In this document: one piece after another, positions 1 to 18,724 of the stretch
Layout: the number at the start of each line of letters is the position of its first letter
Position numbering within the stretch: position 1 is the first letter of the stretch
Origin: Doris montereyensis
Lineage: Eukaryota > Mollusca > Gastropoda > Nudibranchia > Dorididae
Assembly (NCBI GenBank): GCA_037039925.1
Contig: JAXRKP010000538.1
Location: 196,001 to 260,000, forward strand
DNA length: 64,000 nt
Direction: 5' to 3'
Position numbers and translations under genes: made by a program
Notes under the pieces: model-generated
Seen by the model: only the letters and a program-made list of their open reading frames with translations
The model's database searches: none
Told to the model about the DNA's origin: nothing

Positions 1-2163
1 AATATTAAACCAATGAAGAGAAATTAAATTATTAATAGCTTATGGACCAAACAAAGATGCCACCAAAGAAGAAAAGACATCTTCAAAAATGATTTACAAA
101 CAGCTGCAGAGAATCTTAAACCCAAACAGGAACTAACGGAGGAGTAATAGTAATAGGTAAAGAAGGAAAAACAACAACTTCTCCAAATGAAAAGATACTA
201 CAGATTTTTGCCTAAAGAATAACATGAAAATAGCCAAAACCTTTTTTCCTCATAAAGATATCCACAAATATACCAGAGTAAATGAAGACAGATGTGAAAA
301 GTTAATGATAGACTGCATATTAATTAGCAGCTCCCTGTTTTACAGTACATTGGATGCAAGAGTAAACAGAGAGCAGAAATATTTAGTGATTGTCACCTAG
401 TGATTGCCAAAATGAGATCACTGACTGAAGAAAACAAACAGAAAAGGAAGGAGAAGAAAGCTACTAAACTCAAAATAGAGGAACTAAATAAACCAATAGT
501 AAAAACAGATATACCAATCTAGGATAAAAAGATTTATTAGTGAAAGGCAGATGGATCTGAATGATAGCACAATAAAAAAAAATTACAAATGTATAAAGAA
601 ACACACTCCTCAGTTGTACTAAAGAGGTCTATGGTAGGGAAACAAATTAAAGGAAATAGGAAAAGAACAGGATGGTGGAATGAGAATCAAGACTAAAATC
701 AAAGAAAAGAAGAATGCCCGGAAGAAATACTTGCAAACAAAGAGACCAAAGGACAGGATAGATTAAGTGAATAAAAAAACTATCGTCAAAAAAGAAGTGA
801 GGAAAGAAAAACAGAAACAATGGGAAGAGTTTGGACAAAGACTTCAAGAAAGCTATCATAGAAATCAAAAGCTGTTGTGGGGAGCAATGAAGAGCATGAG
901 AAAGACCAAAGCATGCCCAATACGACAAATTAAGAATGCCAAGGGAGAAATAATGAAAGAAAGGTGCCAGACAGCTGGAAAATGAGAACAGCAGTACCAA
1001 TACATAAGAAAGGATCAACTATGGAATACTCAAACTATAGAGGGATATCACTACTTAGCGTACCAGGAAGAGTGTATGCCAGGATACTGGAAATGAGACT
1101 AAGGAAAAGAGTAGAGGATCAGATGGAAGAACAGAGTGGATTTAGACCAGGAAGATTAAAATTAGACAAATAATAAAAAAATTCCTTTAGAGAAACATTT
1201 GCACCTGTGTTTTATTGACTTACAAAAGGCATTTGACACTGTGAGGAGGGATGAACTATGACATTCCTTAAAAAGAACACAATGTAGAGCAAAATTTAAT
1301 AGAAGCCATTAAAAGTTTTTTTTTAATAAACAACATGTGCAGTGAGAATAGCTGGAAACATATCTGAAGAATTTGATGTAAATATAGGAGTAAAAAACAG
1401 GGTTGTATCCTAAGTCCTTTTTCGGTTATCACATTTATGGATTCAGTTGCAAAGGCATCCTCAAAAATGAAGAAAATGAATGTATGTATGTCGTGGAAGC
1501 TAAAACCAGTAAATGTACCACTGCTTTCATTTACCGACGATTTAGTTCTGTTTGGAAAATCAGAAAGTGACCTTCAGTTGAATATCAACATGATGAACAA
1601 TGAACTAAATAAAACAAGAATGAGAGTAAATGCAAAGAAAAAACAAAAACTGCTAGTAACTAGGGAAGCTAAAACACAAAATCTTGAATTGGCCAGGGAG
1701 AATTTAGAACAAGTTCAAAGCTACAATTACCTAGGAGTAATGATGAACTCAGAGGGAAAACTAGAGAAGAAATCAGCGAGAGAATCCAAAAGGCAATGAT
1801 AATATATAACCATCTAGGAAAGGCATTTATAGGTAAACAATTGAATATCGACATGATGAACAATGAACTAAATAAAACAGGAATGAGAGTAAATGCAAAG
1901 AAAACAAAACTGCTAGTAACTAGGGAAGCTAAAACACAAAATCTTGAATTGGCCAGGGAGAATTTAGGACAAGTTCAAAGCTACAATTACCTAGGAGTAA
2001 TGATGAACTCAGAGGGAAAAACTAAGAGAAGAAATCAGCGAGAGAATCCAAAAGGCAATGATAATATATAACCATCTAGGAAAGGCATTTATAGGTAAAC
2101 AAGAATTGTCAACAAAAACTAAAATGACAGTAAACAACAGTACTACAAGTACTAGATTTAGCA
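1..2163 (+). mobile_element. LINE family 1, copy 1: degenerate endonuclease-RT fragment
   Basis: Decayed non-LTR retrotransposon. Endonuclease-domain remnants lie at about 1-410 (LISSSLFYSTLDARVNREQ is readable near 320-380). Reverse transcriptase remnants follow: VPIHKKGSTMEYSNYRGISL near 990-1050, EEQSGFRPGR near 1127-1156, the palm motif FTDDLVLF near 1530, and SYNYLGVMMNSEGK near 1718-1760. FTDD replaces the usual FADD. Frames change several times and stops are present, so it cannot encode a working protein. The same family recurs on the minus strand at 18.7-20.7 kb and 27.5-29.0 kb. The layout suggests an RTE-like or related APE-type LINE; the clade is inferred. The left end may lie outside the window. 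Confidence 0.85.
1578..2102 (+). repeat. 263-bp tandem duplication inside LINE copy 1
   Basis: The segment 1578-1840 is repeated at 1841-2102 with few differences. Both units start TTGAATATC, run through the YNYLGVMMNSEGK coding stretch, and end AGGTAAACAA. The other copies of this LINE do not show the duplication, so it occurred at or after insertion of this copy. Confidence 0.9.
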
Positions 2164-3131
2164 TCTTCTAAATCTAGGCAGACGAAACCTGTGATACCAG
2201 ATTAGCTAATAGTGTCACATGATATGGGTTTTCAGCGCCATCTTTTCACTCAATTGTCGGAATATTCATCCTGAAGTCTTGATCGTTTCTCCCTACCCTC
2301 ACCTGCAAACAATTCTGTTACAAATAATTTATGTCTGATGACCATTTTTCTATGTGTATTATCAACATGTATATAAATGATCAAGCTGTGATTAAGCAAA
2401 AAAAAATTTAGAAAAGAAATTAAGATCAACATTTTGACCACAAACTCGGCAACTTATATTGGCCCTCTTACCTCACATCTTCCCAGGACCCCACTCCCCA
2501 AAAAACAAAGAGACAAATAGTGATCGTTTCACCAGTTCCTGAACTCCCCTTAATTGCCTCCCCTATCAATACTACCATTACAACCTTCATAGCGCTATTT
2601 ACTCTAACTAGATGCAAACCTTATTTCACTGCAACTATGTCAGGCGATAGGGTCACTAAACTTCCACTAACTTGGAGAGTAAATAATGTCCATAATAACA
2701 CTCAATTTAGCCTCATCAACCTGCTGCAGAACACAACAATTCAGTGGTAGACCCCAACAGAAATGCGACCATGACAAGCAATGTCTTAAGGAAGAACGAA
2801 CATTTCTAACATGATGATTCAGCAATGTGGCCCATAAAGCAGGAGCCTATCCCAGTTTCTGTGACATGAAGCGCAGCAACAAGTGATAATAATCACCTCT
2901 GTGTCAGCAAGCATCCCTCATCCAAGCGTGTGACAATCAGGAAGACCTGAATTTGGTATTGCAAGTCAACTGTAACAAACTTGTCCCATGTCCCTCGGAT
3001 GGGACAGATGTTTTACAGCTCCGAAAATACAAAGGATTCAAATTTTCTCTTCAGAAACTATTACCTCAATAATCCATAATTGTTCTGATGTTTTCATAGT
3101 CGCGAAATTGGCATCAATTTTTTGTAACAGA
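2164..3131. other. No gene seen; contains a dispersed-repeat fragment
   Basis: Probably part of the last RAB11 intron or intergenic DNA. The only structure is a repeat fragment at about 2826-2965 (CATAAAGCAGGAGCC, then TGACATGAAGCG and TAATCACCTC). It matches the element that is tandemly amplified at 37.35-37.64 kb. Short open frames here show no protein family features. Confidence 0.6.
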
Positions 3132-3135
3132 TTAA

Positions 3136-4257
3136 CTCAATCCCACCTACAGCACCCGTAGTCGCCCGTTCGCTAGAGCCATGCGCCTATCTAGATCGCC
3201 AATAGACGCCCGGTGACGTAGCACTTTCGCTATTTCAAACCTTATAAACACCGGAAATCTCGTTCAATTATAATTTCACGAGACTTCGTTGTAGGTGCCA
3301 TATCCGGGTATTTTTAGGGTTTTTCCTTTCGTTTCTACGTTGCTTCATTGCAAAGCTATCCCGCTTGAATTTACACGTATTTTTCCTACCAAAATCAACC
3401 TCGCGCTTTACAATGACGAACTGTTGAATTTGTTCCGTAATGTAACGGATGACGGAGACCTACACGGTCACGATTATAATCCTTTAACTTTGAATTTAGA
3501 TGAAGATAATGTAGATCCACCGGACATTGATGCCGATATCGTAGTTGAGAACGACGAAGATGATGAGGAGGACGAGGGGAGTGGTGAAGGAGAAGTAGAT
3601 CTACATCATAATCTTGAATGGACGACGTTGGATGATCTAAACAACGCAGAAAGGCCTAGGGTTATTCACTTTGATGAGGTGGGGTATATTAGATATTATA
3701 TTTATTCATTCTTGGATTTATTGACTGTGGCCTGGACTGTTTGAACTTAGTACTATTATAAATAAATGATTCCTTCCTCTGGGTTGTGTTCTTGTGGACT
3801 TGGGTTTTTTTTTTTTCGCTTTTTGGTAATCGATAGATTATAATTGTGCATGTGAGATTTTTGGGGTAGGGGGTATTTTTTATTCATTCTTGGATTTATT
3901 GACATTGACTGGACTGTTTATGAACTTTGTGTATTATTATATCATTGATTCCCTCCTCTGGATTGTGCTAATTGGACTTACCTGTAAGGCTTCTTGTGGT
4001 CTTTCTTGATTTTTTTCGCTTTTGGTCAGTTTGAATTTTTTTTTAGCAAGAATTCTTTTTTTCAACTCACTTTTATATGGAAATAAAACTTTAGTCTTCT
4101 AGGAATTTTTTGCAGTTTATTTCATATTTTTATCATGTCTGGGTGCCTGTCTGTAGTGATTTTTAAAAAAAGTTTGTCAAAATTGTGGAAGAGTTATTTC
4201 CCTTGTGTTAGGTACAGGGGGTAGATTCAGGGAGTGGGACTTAGGGGTGAGATTGCG
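3136..4257 (+). mobile_element. piggyBac-like element, non-autonomous or internally deleted
   Basis: TTAA occurs at 3132-3135 and again at 4258-4261, the target-site signature of the piggyBac superfamily. Reading inward, the left end begins CTCAATCCCACC and the complement of the right end begins CGCAATCTCACC, an imperfect terminal inverted repeat. A TATA-like CCTTATAAACACC at about 3238-3250 precedes an acidic open frame at 3295-3744. The 3' part holds a diverged duplication: ATTCATTCTTGGATTTATTG occurs near 3704 and again near 3881. At 1.1 kb it is too short for a full transposase of about 500-600 residues. The TIR is short and imperfect, so the assignment is tentative. Confidence 0.5.
3295..3744 (+). 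CDS. Acidic 149-aa open frame, possible transposase N-terminus
   Basis: Open frame of 149 codons starting at the ATG at 3295. Residues about 70-105 form a strongly acidic stretch (NDEDDEEDEGSGEGE). It is followed by a tryptophan-containing segment (LEWTTLDDLNNAERPRVIHF) and a hydrophobic, unrelated-looking tail. An acidic N-terminal region ahead of the catalytic core is common in piggyBac transposases, and the frame lies just inside a TTAA-flanked element, so a truncated transposase N-terminus is the favoured reading. No DDD catalytic core is visible. A host gene fragment remains possible. Confidence 0.4.
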   Translation: MPYPGIFRVFPFVSTLLHCKAIPLEFTRIFPTKINLALYNDELLNLFRNVTDDGDLHGHDYNPLTLNLDEDNVDPPDIDADIVVENDEDDEEDEGSGEGEVDLHHNLEWTTLDDLNNAERPRVIHFDEVGYIRYYIYSFLDLLTVAWTV

Positions 4258-4409
4258 TTAAGGAAACTTGTAAAACTAGGCAGCTCTTGAGGCAGAATGA
4301 AAAAAATTGTCATACTCTTACTACCAAGTCAAAACCATGAAAATTCACACCCCTCACTGTACTAGAATAATAAATTTTTAAAATTAAAACAGAAAACAAT
4401 AATCCTCAC

Positions 4410-12039
<7,630 letters not shown>

Positions 12040-12330
12040 TTTGATGAGAAGTGATCGCTTCCGCTTTCCTACAGGGTGTAAACAAAGTTTCCTAGCCCCG
12101 GTTACTGGAGGACCAGGGGCTACAATAATACAACAATTTGTTCAATTATTCACAAAATTACCTATACTGCGATTTTAAGGAATTACAAACGGCAGATGGG
12201 AGCTGATTAATCCAGCTGACACAAGCCTATTCTTAAAGCAAGAAGAGATTGTAATAAATATGGCGGATATATTCAACGCCCCTAGTTTCACTGCGCATGA
12301 AAATGACGTCACGAATACCGGAAACATGAA
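12040..12330 (-). promoter_or_regulatory. Putative Rab11 promoter and 5' UTR
   Basis: Lies directly upstream of the Rab11 start codon. It contains a full cAMP-response-type palindrome TGACGTCA at 12304-12311, an ETS-like ACCGGAAAC just beyond it, and an ATGGCGG box near 12260 of the kind found at TATA-less housekeeping promoters. No TATA box was seen in the expected place. The transcription start and any 5' UTR intron cannot be fixed. Confidence 0.45.
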
Positions 12331-12574
12331 AAGAGTTGTCTCTCGTTATTGTTGGTGACAACCTTGTCCTGTCAGTATCTTGGGTTTATTTGCTATTCTT
12401 GTTTATGATTTGTTTTTGTTCTTTGGGATCGTTGTTTTGATGTGTTATGTTGCTTGTCATATGTCATTAGGATTGGGTTTTATAGTATATATTTCTATAG
12501 AAAGACAAGCATTTTGAAAGCTTCTTAATTGTTTTTGTTACACAAAGTTGACAGTCATCGTATGTTACCCCCCC

Positions 12575-15442
12575 TCCCCCTTTTCCACAGGAAGATAAAA
12601 GTGAGGAGGAGAATGAACAGGTATGTGAAAGACTAAACAACACATTATAAAAGACCCCAAGACATTATCTACTTATTGTTCTTCGTGATTTCAATGTCAA
12701 AGTTAGAAAAGATAATAGTCAAAGAGAACATACCATGGGGCGTGAAGATTTAGCTACAGAAATGAATGTTAATGGAGAACGTCTGATATAATTTTGGCGA
12801 AGAGAATAATCAATCATCGGAGAGAATCAGCTTTAATCATAAAGATATTCACTAATTTACATGGACTTCTCCAGCACAAAAAAACAAAAGACAAAATCAA
12901 CCACATTACTATCATTAAGAAAGGGGATACTATTAGACGTGAGAACAAAAGTGGAGCCGATGTTGCGAGCCACCGTGAGCTCCTGACTGCAAAGATCCGT
13001 CTCAAATAAAGTAAGACAAAGAAGGGTGGTATTAGGAATGGAAAATTTGACGCCGGAAAATTGTAAACGATAGTATTGCTCAACAATTCAAACATGAGTT
13101 GTCAAATCAACACCAGGCTCTGCATGACAAACGAGAACTAACTTCAACAAAATTCAGCCCAGAAATTATTAGGACCGAGCAAGGACGAACGACACGTGGA
13201 TGTAAAGTAGGCCTAATTCATGTAAAGTGGTCAACGAAAGGGAAAAGGCAAAGGGCAAAATGTTAACCACTAGATCACCAAGAATCAAAGAATAAATCCA
13301 AAATGAACAATACTAGACAAAGAAAAGTAAAATAAGTCAGTGAAATCTGACACAAAAGCTTACTATGATATGTTATCAGAAAAAGCAGAAAAAAAGCAAC
13401 CCAAAGACAAGATATTGATGAAGACACTGTACCAAACAGCAAAAGAGCTTTCCAGAGGGTACAGGATTAAGGATCTGCCCCCATCAAGGACGAATACTAC
13501 ATTCGAGTAAATCTTAACAAATGAACAGATGGAATGAGCACTTATAGTATAGCGTATTAACAGAGGAAGGCCGAGGTTCCGCGTGGACATTAAACCTGAA
13601 TAAAGTTACTTGGAGTTTAACACACTTCTCCCAACTTTGATTAATTGGTTTCTTTTTAAGGCACTAGAGAGTATTAAAACAAGAAAAATAGCAGGTGAAG
13701 ATCGGGTGACAGCGGAAATGGTTGAAATAGAAAAAGAAATGACCCCTATAAAATTTGACTCAAAATGTTTGGGAACATGGAGACAACCAAACGAGTGAAG
13801 TGTTGAACTCGTTGTCAGACTACCAAAAAAAAACCCAGAAGATAAAAGAAAGGGAGGTCTTCTCAGTGTGGTAATTGGAAGGGAATCATGCTACTCTCTA
13901 TCTATCACTAGCAAACTTTTCAGCAAAACCATATAAACCCTACAGTCGAACCAAAACTTAGAAGGCAGCAAGCAGGCTCCAGGAACGATCATTCTTACTC
14001 ATACCATATTATGTTCACGCATATACAGCTTTCTTTTAACAATACCAAGAACATTGCTGGATTAAGACTATGTTGTGGCCCAAAGGCACACTATTTTGAT
14101 TTGTAGCCTGAAAATATATATTTTGGGCTTAACGATTTGAAAAGCGTTCAATTACAAATGCGTAGATGAAGAAGTACGCCATTTAGGCCTAGCCTATATT
14201 TTAACAATATTTTTTTTAAAGGAAAAGCATTTTTGTCCTCCCCTGATAATTATCTTATTTATTTCCATAGTTTTTTGTGGCCTTGATTTTTGGCTGGCCC
14301 TAGGGCTCGTGCCCTACTTGTCTAATGGTTAATCCGGCACTGGCAAAGAATGGAATGCTCCTTGTACTAAAATTGCATCGGTTTTGAAAAGGCTTTCGAT
14401 AGTGTACACATACCTGCGCTATACTTATAGAACATGTTACGATACTATGGCATGCCTCCAAGGTAGGTTGAATAATCAAATTGCTTTACAGGGAATTCCA
14501 TGCTAAAATAATCTATGGACATAAATAGACGGAGATTTGAAAATCAACACAAGTATGAAATAAGGCTGAATTCTATCATCTTTTCTAATCTGCATTGCCT
14601 TAGATAGGATTATGAAATAATCTGTTGTAAACAAGAAAACAGGTAAGAGTATTCACTGACATAACATATAAGAAAACTTTGATTGTGCTGATGATAGCGT
14701 ACTTTTATCACGAACATTACAGATATACAATCCAAAACACAGCATGCACTAACACTGGGGTTACAAATAAATGTTGAAAAAATAAATGAGGATAAACAAT
14801 AGATTGAAACAACCTGTAAGATTTGGCAACAAGAACATTGAGTATGTACACACTTTTACATAATCTTGGAAGAAAAAAATACTCTTGGTCAAACTGAAGA
14901 TGAGATCAAAGAAAGGCTATCAAAATCAGGAGTGCATTTAAACCACTGATAAATATTTGGAACTCAAGAAAATCTCAATAAACATAAAACTTAAATTCTA
15001 TAAATCGAATACTTTAGCTGTCCTTCTCTATGATGCTGAATCATGGAAAACAAGAAATAACATCTGCAGAAGGCTGAATACCTTCTAAAACAAGCGTTTG
15101 AGAAATATCCTCAGGATATTTTTTGCCCAACACTATACATGTACCAAGCAACGACCTTTAAGAAGGAACATCACTGAAGCCAACATCTCAGATTATAAGA
15201 AAGAGAAAATGGAAGTAGACTGTTCACATCCTTAGGATGAATGTTGATGCCACCCCGCAGGAAACAATGAAGAGAGGTTGTCCGTTAGAAATCTGGAGGA
15301 GGAGCCTCGAAAAAAAAATGAAGATCAAGGGATGGACATGGGAGCAGATTACAAAATTGGCATCTGATCAAGATTAATGGCGATCCGCTGTGTCGGCCTT
15401 ATGTGCTGCCCAAGCACCAAGAGGATAAAGTAAGTAAGTAAT
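12575..15442 (+). mobile_element. LINE family 2, 5'-truncated and decayed
   Basis: Second APE-type LINE family. Endonuclease remnants read ADVASHRELLTAKIRLK (about 12957-13006), then NGKF, VAQQFKHELSNQHQALHD. RT remnants include FEKAFDSVHIPAL near 14380-14420, FADD-like FDCADDSVL near 14680, and a C-terminal KRKWK..HILRMN region near 15200-15250. It ends with ALCAAQAPRG and a short (TAAG) tail at about 15428-15440, which marks the 3' end. Many stops and shifts. A hAT MITE interrupts it at 14052-14342. Probably RTE-like; the clade is inferred. Confidence 0.8.
14052..14342. mobile_element. hAT-type MITE inserted in LINE family 2
   Basis: A 291-bp insert with ends CATTGCTGGATTAAGAC and, read from the other side, CAGTGCCGGATTAACC. 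It is flanked by imperfect 8-bp repeats ACCAAGAA (14044-14051) and GCAAAGAA (14343-14350). An 8-bp target duplication with C-A-G-T-G type ends fits the hAT superfamily. The LINE coding sequence resumes on the far side. Confidence 0.7.
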
Positions 15443-15463
15443 GTTTAAAAATATAGGGTCTAT

Positions 15464-15677
15464 TAGTGGTTCTTAACTGTGTCCAATCGAACCCCAGGGG
15501 TTCGGTGAGTCAGTCTAAGGAGTTTGGCAGAGGTCAAGCCACACATGTTATTAATGTTGTGTGTGTATATGTATGTGTATGTGTGTTGTATTTTATTTTC
15601 CCAATTGCGAAGAGTTCGGTAAATGCACGTTTGAAACTTGCGAGGCTGAGTACCTCCAACAAGGTTAAGAACCACTG
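15464..15677. mobile_element. Short hAT-like MITE
   Basis: About 214 bp with terminal inverted repeats TAGTGGTTCTTAAC at the left and CAGTGGTTCTTAACCTTG read inward from the right. These ends resemble those of many animal hAT elements. A (GT)-rich stretch sits in the middle. Flanking 8-bp repeats are only partly matched, so an old insertion is likely. The frames open on both strands here are a by-product of the palindromic structure. Confidence 0.65.
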
Positions 15678-15699
15678 ATCCATACTATCATGTATTTTG

Positions 15700-15935
15700 C
15701 TGGTGGACTCCATGGTTCAGGGGCAAGGTATCGGTCTCTCAACCAAAGGTCATCGGTTCAAATCTCGACAGGCTGAACAGTTTTCTTGAGTATTTTCGTG
15801 TTAAACAAAACCCTTGCCTTAGTCCAGATAGCTGGATCGACACCCGGTCCCATCGAAGACGGACGATCCAAAATAGATCCTGTGTGCAGATCACAACACT
15901 GAGTACGCCAAAGACATCTTGGTGACTTAGGCCGA
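15700..15935 (+). mobile_element. SINE-A copy (tRNA-derived)
   Basis: Starts with a tRNA-like head: an A-box-like TGGTTCAGGGGCAAGG and a B-box-like CGGTTCAAATCTC. The body follows, with CGACACCCGGTCCCATCG and GTGTGCAGATCACAACAC. The same family occurs at 4.6, 26.6, 31.8, 44.5, 46.1, 63.5 and 63.8 kb, in both orientations. A 3' fragment (GGCAGTCCGGGCATAATTC) sits at about 16935-16985, suggesting that the Harbinger-like element lies within or beside a SINE-A copy. Confidence 0.8.
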
Positions 15936-16059
15936 AAATATACTAAGCTCGGTTTGAAGGAGACAAATGAAGGAAAGAAGTAACGCAGGCCAAAATTACA
16001 AATGAAATAGAGTGTTGAAGGACGGTCTATATTATATTGCATCCGACTTGCAGCAACTG

Positions 16060-16930
16060 TTCATGGTCCGTCAAAGTGAAGTGGAACGTGCTGCATTTCA
16101 ACTTGCTGGACGGACGCGATGAGCGATCGCTCACTGTCTCACCGGATGTCGGTGACGTCACTGAGTCTAGCGGGGAGATGTTTCTGGTCCAATATCTTTT
16201 TAATGGTTGATCGGATCAAAAATCTGATTTCAAATTTGAAATTAGCGACTCAAATTCTAGGCAGGAGTCGAGCCGAATTTAGTTTTTTCAATTATAAGAT
16301 AATTTTGAATCAATTCTCCCACCGCGACGGGAGCAGTGGCAGGAAGATTGTGTCTGACACGATGATGAAGCAGATATTATATAATGTGTAGTACAACCGT
16401 TATGATTTATCTCATGTGCACAGCATTTATTACAGATTCTTCAATTCAATTCCTAAAAATAATGGCTGTCTTTCCACCACAAAAAGAGGAGGCACCAATT
16501 AATGCAGTTGAATCGAGACCGACCTTATATGACAGAGGAGAGAGAAATTACAGCAACAGAGATAAGAGATTGAATGTAGAAGGTTCCATTCGAAAATACT
16601 CCTTAAATTTGATCGAGTCCTGTCGCAACATCGGCATTAGATGGTGATATTCACCACACACATTCCTTAACTTGTTGATGGGGTGAATTGACATTAAACG
16701 CCTTTTGGTGCGCTTTTTCTTCGTAAATACAGCATCAAAGCTAACTTTCTTTTCTTGAAAGCGCCATTGTGTCAAATACAGTGACTGAGTGAGTTGCTTT
16801 CAACGATGAATAGTGTGTTACGAGCTTATTTTAAAAAAAATGAAGACGGAAAAGTGCGGGCGCAGTATACCCATACGTTTGCATCCGTCAACCGTCTTCA
16901 TTTTGAAGACAACAGTTGGACGGACTTACT
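16060..16930 (-). mobile_element. PIF/Harbinger-like transposon remnant
   Basis: The minus-strand frame at 16548-16775 reads SIHPINKLRNVCGEYHHLMP, then KFKEYFRMEPSTFNLLSLLL. The pattern H-P-x-N...G-E-(Y/F)-H-H-L...F-x-x-Y-F-R-M-x...F-x-x-L-L matches the N-terminal part of Harbinger (HARBI1-like) transposases. The DDE core is absent. Related GTCCGTC-rich sequences near 16065-16110 and 16885-16925 face each other and may be parts of the TIRs. Exact ends and the 3-bp target duplication were not resolved. Confidence 0.55.
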
Positions 16931-16988
16931 ATATTTCCGGCCTTACACGGCAGTCCGGGCATAATTCAAAATCCTAACAAAAAGCCCT

Positions 16989-17036
16989 TATTATTATTAT
17001 TATTATTATGATTATTATTATTATTATTATTATTAT
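16989..17036. repeat. (ATT)n microsatellite
   Basis: About 48 bp of ATT/TTA trinucleotide with one interruption (ATGATT). Confidence 0.95.
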
Positions 17037-18724
17037 ACATAAACCGATATCCCGGTATATGTGTACATCTGCCCCACCCCCTCTCTCAGTCACTATTATT
17101 CAACCATGCTCATTTGGACGAAGAGAATAATATTTCATACTTCATACTCTTTTTGTTATGAAGATCTAGAAAAGCATGTTGTCAACAATCTGCTTTCGGT
17201 TGGTTTGGTGGACCTTGACTGAGGCCTTCTTACACGTGTGAGTTCTCTCTCACTGATTTTCGATCTGGATACTAGAATTTAAATCATATTATTAGGTTGT
17301 GTCTAGATGTATATAATGGATACTCCTTAAGAATATATCTTCTTTTTGACCCGGGCGTGAATGCTATTACGGAACGGAAAATTTCCGGTGGCAATTGACA
17401 CTACTAGACGAGATGTTAAAAATTAATAAAAGGAAGTGACCAGGTCGGTGGTTTTTAATAAATTTAATGCCAAATGAAATATATTCTAGATAGATCTAAT
17501 TCAGGGGAGAGCTTATGTGTCAGGTTAAGGGATCAGGGTAAGGGATGGTTGATAGACTTCTTTTCCCTTTGCCTTTACATTTACTCATTATCCATAGCAA
17601 GTTTTACAATAAATAGCTGTTACTTTAAATAGTGACCCAAGACTGCACACGTGAAATCATACTATGTATCCATGAATATCAAAGGGAAAGAACACAAAAT
17701 CTTTCCTTTTGTGGGATTTAAAAAATCTTTTAACAAAATTTCACCCATAAGTCTTCTCTTTTTCTTTGTAAGTTATTAAGTATAATATTGTACCACACAT
17801 ATTACACACTTTTCCAATAATCCATTGTCATTTATACATCAATCATTCAGTATGCACAAACGTATGCAAATTAGGTAACATGGACTGGTAAAACGTTTAC
17901 AAAAATAAACAAGAAACCTGCACTTCTCGGTCACAACATGTCTCGATAGTCCGATTTATGTTAGTCTTGGTCCGGTCCTTTGTCATTGTTGCATTTAAAC
18001 TGCTCGTGTTCATCAGTGTTCAGTCCTATCCGTTGTCGCAATAGTGTCACACGATCTCTGATTGGCACACTTCTTAATTTTACTTTCTGTCTTTCTATCT
18101 TTCTTTAACCCCACAAAAATCAAGCCCTAACTTTTTATCGCTACCCCTTCAAAATAAACCCTCTTTATTACAATGTCCCTTGGGTGACACCCGGCAACGG
18201 AAGTCCTTCCCACTTTGAGGCTTACAACGATTTCTTACAGGAATTCTAGATATTAGCTCTAGATCTAAGATTAAATCTCTTTGTCTCTGTCTGTCTCTCT
18301 CTCTTTCTGTCTCTCTCTCTCTCACTCTCTCTCAATCCCCATCTCTCTCACTCTCTCTCTCTGTCTCTCTCTCACTCTCACCCCCCCCCCCCCCCCCCCC
18401 TCTCTCACTCACTCACTCACACATTAAGTGTACAACATGGCGACCACTGCAAGCACATTGTGTTGGAATATTCTGCCCCTAAAAAAACTTTTCCCGAGAA
18501 CTTATTTATAAATACTACTTGTTGGCCTTCTACTATTACTACACTAGTATGGATACTCTTTTTTTTCAAGGTTGGGTGTGGTTACTAGTATTACACTGTA
18601 CCAGACTTGAGCGCTATTCACATACACTCTTGGTAAAAACAAATGAGGGCTAAAACTACGAAGGAATGTGAAGCTTCCCTGATTTTCTTTCTTTTTTTTA
18701 TCAGCTCCTAGTCTACCTTTTGTT
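17037..18724. other. Intergenic, no gene seen
   Basis: No recognisable coding sequence. At 18270-18422 there is a pyrimidine-rich tract of TCTC repeats, a C run and (ACTC) repeats. The remainder is AT-rich single-copy-looking sequence. Confidence 0.6.

Noticed and set aside
15463..15678. Pair of 70-codon frames on opposite strands
   Set aside because: They sit within a palindromic-ended hAT-like MITE and mirror each other because of the inverted ends.
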